A stretch of 64,000 bases of DNA from Microscillaceae bacterium (GTDB lineage: Bacteria > Bacteroidota > Bacteroidia > Cytophagales > Microscillaceae): NCBI GenBank assembly GCA_025054775.1, contig JANWZA010000047.1, positions 1 to 64,000 of the forward strand, read 5' to 3'. The notes below the pieces were generated by a model. The model saw only the letters and a program-made list of their open reading frames with translations, was not told the origin of the DNA and made no database searches. The position numbers and the translations under genes were made by a program. Positions within the stretch are counted from its first letter, which is position 1. The number at the start of each line of letters is the position of its first letter. Of this stretch, positions 61,069 through 64,000 are shown piece after piece.

Positions 61069-62520
61069 TTAGCTATTTTCTATTTTTAGGCAAATATTTT
61101 TCTCTTCCGAAAAGAAATCGAGTGCGTAAAATCCACCCTCTCGCCCTACTCCAGAGGCTTTCATGCCGCCAAAAGGAGTACGTAGGTCGCGCATAAGCCA
61201 TGTGTTTACCCAAATCACTCCTGCATCGAGGGCATGGGCTACTTGGTGTGCGGTATTCAGGTTAGTAGTCCAAATATTAGCAGCGAGGCCATAAGGAGTG
61301 TTATTAGCTTGTTCTACTACTTCTTGCCAAGTATCAAAAGGTTGTAGTGTAACCACGGGTCCAAAGATTTCCTCTTGGTTGATTGAGCATTGAGGGGATA
61401 GCCCTTCGATAATGGTAGGTGCTACGAAAAAGCCATTCGCATTTTCGCCGAGCATAATTACTTTCTTTCCCCCCGTCAGGATAACTCCGCCCTCTTTTTC
61501 GGCTAAAGCAATGTAAGACTCAATTTTTTGTTTGTGTTTTTCAGAAATGACTGCTCCTATTTGTGTTTGAGGATCCAGAGGGTTTCCAATCTTGAGATGT
61601 TGTGTGCGTTTTACAAAATCGTGCTTAAATTGTTCATAAATAGTTTTTTGCACAAAAATTCGTGAACCACAAAGGCAAATTTGCCCTTGGTTAGTAAAAG
61701 CACTTTGCAAGGTAGTTTCTAGTGCCTGTTCGTAAGGAGCGTCAGCGAAAATAATAGTAGGATTTTTGCCTCCGAGTTCTAGGGAAAGTTTTTTGAAGGA
61801 AGGTGCGGCAATGCGTGCAATTTCTGCTCCTGTGGCAGTACCTCCTGTAAACGAAACGGCTTTGATGTCGTGATGTCCTACCAAAAATGCTCCTGTTTTC
61901 GCTCCTATGCCATGCACAATATTAAGTACTCCAGCAGGTAGTTGGGCTTCTATGCAAAGTTGGCTTAAAAGGAAGGCGGTCATAGGAGCAAGTTCCGAAG
62001 GTTTACCTATCACACAATTTCCTGCGGCCAAGGCGGGAGCGATTTTCCAAGTGAACAAGTAGAGAGGCAGATTCCAAGGCGATATACAAGCTACCACTCC
62101 TAGAGGCACACGATAAGTATAATTCAAAACTTGGGCATTTGTTTGAAAACTTTTGTCTTGTTGGTGCAAAAGTGCTGTAGCGAAAAAACGAAAATTAGCA
62201 GCAGCACGCGGAATATCCATTTGCAAAGCCAAATGTAGAGGTTTGCCCGTATCAATACTCTCGGCTAAAGCCAATTTCTCATGATTTTTTTCAATCAAAT
62301 CAGCTATTTTAAGCAAAATTTCACAACGATAGGCAGGAGTGGTTTTCGCCCAAATGGGAAAGGCTTTTTTAGCAGCGGCAATGGCTTGTAAAATATCAGG
62401 CGAGGCAGAGTCAGGGATTTGACTATACACCTGCCCTGTAGCAGGATTGACATTAGGCAAATATCTATCATTGAGTGGAGCTATCAATTTTCCATCAATA
62501 TAGTTAGCAAGAATAGTCAT
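61069..62520 (-). CDS. NAD-dependent aldehyde dehydrogenase
   Basis: The 483-residue enzyme oxidises an aldehyde to the acid. The ISPWNLPLYLF cofactor region, the general-base Glu in LELGGKNPTII, the catalytic Cys in NQGQICLCGSR (two Cys, the first being the usual nucleophile) and EEIFGPVVTLQPF are all present. The overall wording is closest, to my eye, to 2-aminomuconate-6-semialdehyde and betaine-aldehyde dehydrogenases, but substrate assignment from this is unsafe. It stands alone, with convergent hpt on one side and an AT-rich leader on the other. Confidence 0.93.
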   Translation of the reverse strand: MTILANYIDGKLIAPLNDRYLPNVNPATGQVYSQIPDSASPDILQAIAAAKKAFPIWAKTTPAYRCEILLKIADLIEKNHEKLALAESIDTGKPLHLALQMDIPRAAANFRFFATALLHQQDKSFQTNAQVLNYTYRVPLGVVACISPWNLPLYLFTWKIAPALAAGNCVIGKPSELAPMTAFLLSQLCIEAQLPAGVLNIVHGIGAKTGAFLVGHHDIKAVSFTGGTATGAEIARIAAPSFKKLSLELGGKNPTIIFADAPYEQALETTLQSAFTNQGQICLCGSRIFVQKTIYEQFKHDFVKRTQHLKIGNPLDPQTQIGAVISEKHKQKIESYIALAEKEGGVILTGGKKVIMLGENANGFFVAPTIIEGLSPQCSINQEEIFGPVVTLQPFDTWQEVVEQANNTPYGLAANIWTTNLNTAHQVAHALDAGVIWVNTWLMRDLRTPFGGMKASGVGREGGFYALDFFSEEKNICLKIENS

Positions 62521-62551
62521 GAATACTTATGAATTAAGTTTGTAGAAAATC

Positions 62552-62580
62552 TTGTATGTAAATATAAACTTTTAGTTTTG
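62552..62580 (+). promoter_or_regulatory. Orphan promoter before a 28-codon ORF
   Basis: TTG (62552-62554) and TAGTTTTG (62573-62580) are 18 bases apart on the plus strand. The promoter faces away from the aldehyde dehydrogenase gene, and no ordinary plus-strand gene follows. Confidence 0.55.
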
Positions 62581-62620
62581 TGTCATAAGTAGGATTTAGC
62601 AACTATTATATTTAACAATT

Positions 62621-62707
62621 ATGAAAAGATTTAGTAAAAAGAAAGGGCTTATCAGAGACCATAGCATTTTGAATGCGCCTTATTACCCAACTCCTTTTCT
62701 TTCTTAG
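62621..62707 (+). CDS. Possible 28-residue basic small protein
   Basis: An ATG 40 bases after a consensus promoter opens a 28-codon frame: MKRFSKKKGLIRD and then HSILNAPYYPTPFLS, stop TAG. The N-terminal half is strongly basic and the C-terminal half aromatic and proline-rich. No terminator is visible close behind. It lies between two minus-strand genes, so it is not a leader of either. The frame may be chance, but promoter, spacing and start agree. Confidence 0.3.
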   Translation: MKRFSKKKGLIRDHSILNAPYYPTPFLS

Positions 62708-62907
62708 CAAAAATAGGAAATTTTTGTAAACTTTTTCAAGTTGATTTTGGAATATGAGTAAGAGAATTAAGAGGTTTTTTTATGCAAAATTTAATATATA
62801 AATAATATTTTCAAATAATTGAAAATCAATTACTTAAATTTGTGAGCTATTTTGGCATGATATGTGTGTATGTAGCCTTACTATGTAGCTATTGAGTTTG
62901 AGTTGTT

Positions 62908-63543
62908 TTAGAAATTGAGTGGGTCAAAACGCTTGAAATGTCCGTTCATACGGATAAGGCTTTTAGTACGCTCTATTTCCTTTACAATAGGAATAGCATG
63001 TTTAAGATGCTCTACTAAGTACATTTGGCGCTCTATTTCGGTAGGAAGCCCTAATAGCTCATACTCTTGCTCAATAGATAAACCTACTCTGTGAGCTAAT
63101 TGATAAGATAGAAAAGTTGCCTGTTCGGCGTTAATAGCTATAGAAACTTGCAGAATTTGGTAAAGTTCTTTTACTAAACTAATCAACTGTTCCGTAAGCC
63201 ATAAATCTGCATGGCTGAGGTTCTCGTCTTCCAGAAATTCTACACTTCCCCCTGCATATAGCTTTCCTGCTAGTGGGTTTTCAAAGGAGATTATTTTGAA
63301 GCGTCTTATGCCACGCGTTTCAATATCCATTCTACCATCAAGATACTCTCGGTAAATTTGCACCAGTTGCATTTCTGTGCCTATGGTAGCTATGCTATTA
63401 TTGATAAAAGGCAATATACCGAAAGTCTTTTTTTCTCGTAGGCACTCTTTTATGAGTTGCTTATATCGTGTTTCAAAAATGTGTAGATTTAGCCTTTCAG
63501 TAGGAAAAGGCACTAAATTAAGTGGAAAAAAGGGTAAAATCAT
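62908..63543 (-). CDS. LON substrate-binding-domain protein
   Basis: The 211-residue protein matches the N-terminal domain of Lon as a free-standing protein: LPFFPLNLVPFPTERLNLHIFE, then RYKQLIKECL, then MQLVQIYREYLDGRMDIETRGIRRFKI. A helical tail with LAHRVGLSIEQEYELLGLPTEIERQMYLVEHL follows. There is no ATPase or protease part. Stand-alone LON-domain proteins bind substrates or partners, but their role is not well defined. The gene is 33 bases downstream of a partly visible membrane-protein gene and is probably co-transcribed with it. Confidence 0.88.
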   Translation of the reverse strand: MILPFFPLNLVPFPTERLNLHIFETRYKQLIKECLREKKTFGILPFINNSIATIGTEMQLVQIYREYLDGRMDIETRGIRRFKIISFENPLAGKLYAGGSVEFLEDENLSHADLWLTEQLISLVKELYQILQVSIAINAEQATFLSYQLAHRVGLSIEQEYELLGLPTEIERQMYLVEHLKHAIPIVKEIERTKSLIRMNGHFKRFDPLNF

Positions 63544-63576
63544 ATCAGATAATAGCTTATACTTTTTTTCACGATA

Positions 63577-64000
63577 TTAGTCTATATCAATTACAACATT
63601 TCCCAAATCTATGTCATCTTTTCGCAAAGATTTCAGACGTTCAATCTCATTCAATTCATCACGTAAGCGATTGAAAACATAACTTATTGAACCTGTTTGA
63701 GAGTCTACTTCCATATCCCCCCAGAGGTCTTGCACGAGTTGTTTCATGTGGCTTTTGATAGTTGCTGTGCTTAAAGAGGCTTCTTTGCCTGCGTTAATCC
63801 AGCGCTCCAACTTTTCTAAAGTAATGGGTTCGTTATAGTGCTGAAAAATAGCTTTCATTACACGTTTGCGAATGTTATTCTGTACCCTTCGGTAGCGGGC
63901 AGGTTGAATGTAGAAGTATCGTAGAATAGGCACTGTGAAAAATATAGTTGAAAACAATGTAGGAATTGTTCCTAAAAAAAGTGAAATGTAATAAATTTGT
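63577..64000 (-). CDS. Membrane-anchored protein, 5' part beyond the window
   Basis: The frame stays open to the last base of the window, so the start is not included; a TTG at 63957 is not a convincing start. The visible part begins with a hydrophobic segment (YYISLFLGTIPTLFSTIFFTV split over the edge), then a basic turn (RRVQNNIRKR), and about 110 cytoplasmic residues. These look helical: KAIFQHYNEPITLEKLERWIN, then STATIKSHMKQLVQDLWGDM. The end is acidic (DDIDLGNVVIDID). I do not recognise the family. A membrane segment followed by a winged-helix-like soluble part is the most that can be said. Confidence 0.7.
   Translation of the reverse strand, partial: QIYYISLFLGTIPTLFSTIFFTVPILRYFYIQPARYRRVQNNIRKRVMKAIFQHYNEPITLEKLERWINAGKEASLSTATIKSHMKQLVQDLWGDMEVDSQTGSISYVFNRLRDELNEIERLKSLRKDDIDLGNVVIDID

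Overview
The window is a stretch of AT-rich chromosome from a member of the Bacteroidota, most likely the Cytophagales or a close relative. Four things support this. Several genes have promoters of the Bacteroidota type (TTG, about 19-23 bases, TAnnTTTG). There is a PorZ-like type IX secretion protein with a C-terminal sorting-type domain. The gene content is typical of the phylum: an S46 dipeptidyl-peptidase, tandem OmpH/Skp proteins, a BatA-type VWA protein and an Mpl ligase. Genes are loosely packed, mostly single or in pairs, with many divergent and convergent pairs. No prophage, CRISPR array, restriction system, biosynthetic cluster or intact insertion sequence is visible.

Layout. 0-5 kb: a cNMP-domain protein, an FkbM methyltransferase, a receiver-only regulator, an isolated nuoJ, an esterase, an OmpA-like lipoprotein and an RlpA lipoprotein. 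5-11 kb: two OmpH chaperones, the S46 peptidase and a PiT phosphate transporter. 11-20 kb: a structured small-RNA candidate, then fabH, an RluA pseudouridine synthase, an exported superoxide dismutase, a metallo-beta-lactamase-fold hydrolase, a WbqC protein and clpC. 19-31 kb: a saccharopine/alanine dehydrogenase-like enzyme, mpl, a nucleoside phosphorylase, an MCE protein, fabD, a large orphan protein with a phosphorylase-like C-terminus, an IS1-family relic, a cyclase-fold hydrolase, an HD phosphohydrolase and a PP2A-like phosphatase. 31-44 kb: a tiny secreted protein, batA, an acyl-CoA dehydrogenase, a second IS1 relic, rplU-rpmA, a fused serB-serA, an M50 protease, queA, a small membrane protein and dxs. 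44-64 kb: porZ, a lipoprotein, asnS, dnaK, queE, moxR, trxB, initiator tRNA, era, a cNMP-domain nucleotide cyclase, pdhC, hpt, an aldehyde dehydrogenase, a LON-domain protein and a membrane-protein gene cut by the window end.

Most of the genes are housekeeping: lipid synthesis (fabH, fabD), cell wall (mpl, rlpA), protein quality control (clpC, dnaK, M50, OmpH), tRNA modification (queA, queE, rluA), isoprenoids (dxs), serine synthesis and pyruvate oxidation. The less ordinary content lies between genes. It includes a roughly 140-nt candidate RNA with its own promoter and terminator, a second terminator with no upstream gene, two families of short MITE-like repeats, two decayed IS1-type transposases, a long inverted repeat in the dnaK leader, and two tiny ORFs behind good promoters. 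Within genes, the points worth attention are a SerB-SerA fusion, a class III cyclase lacking its transition-state arginine, and a large phylum-type protein whose C-terminus resembles nucleoside phosphorylases.
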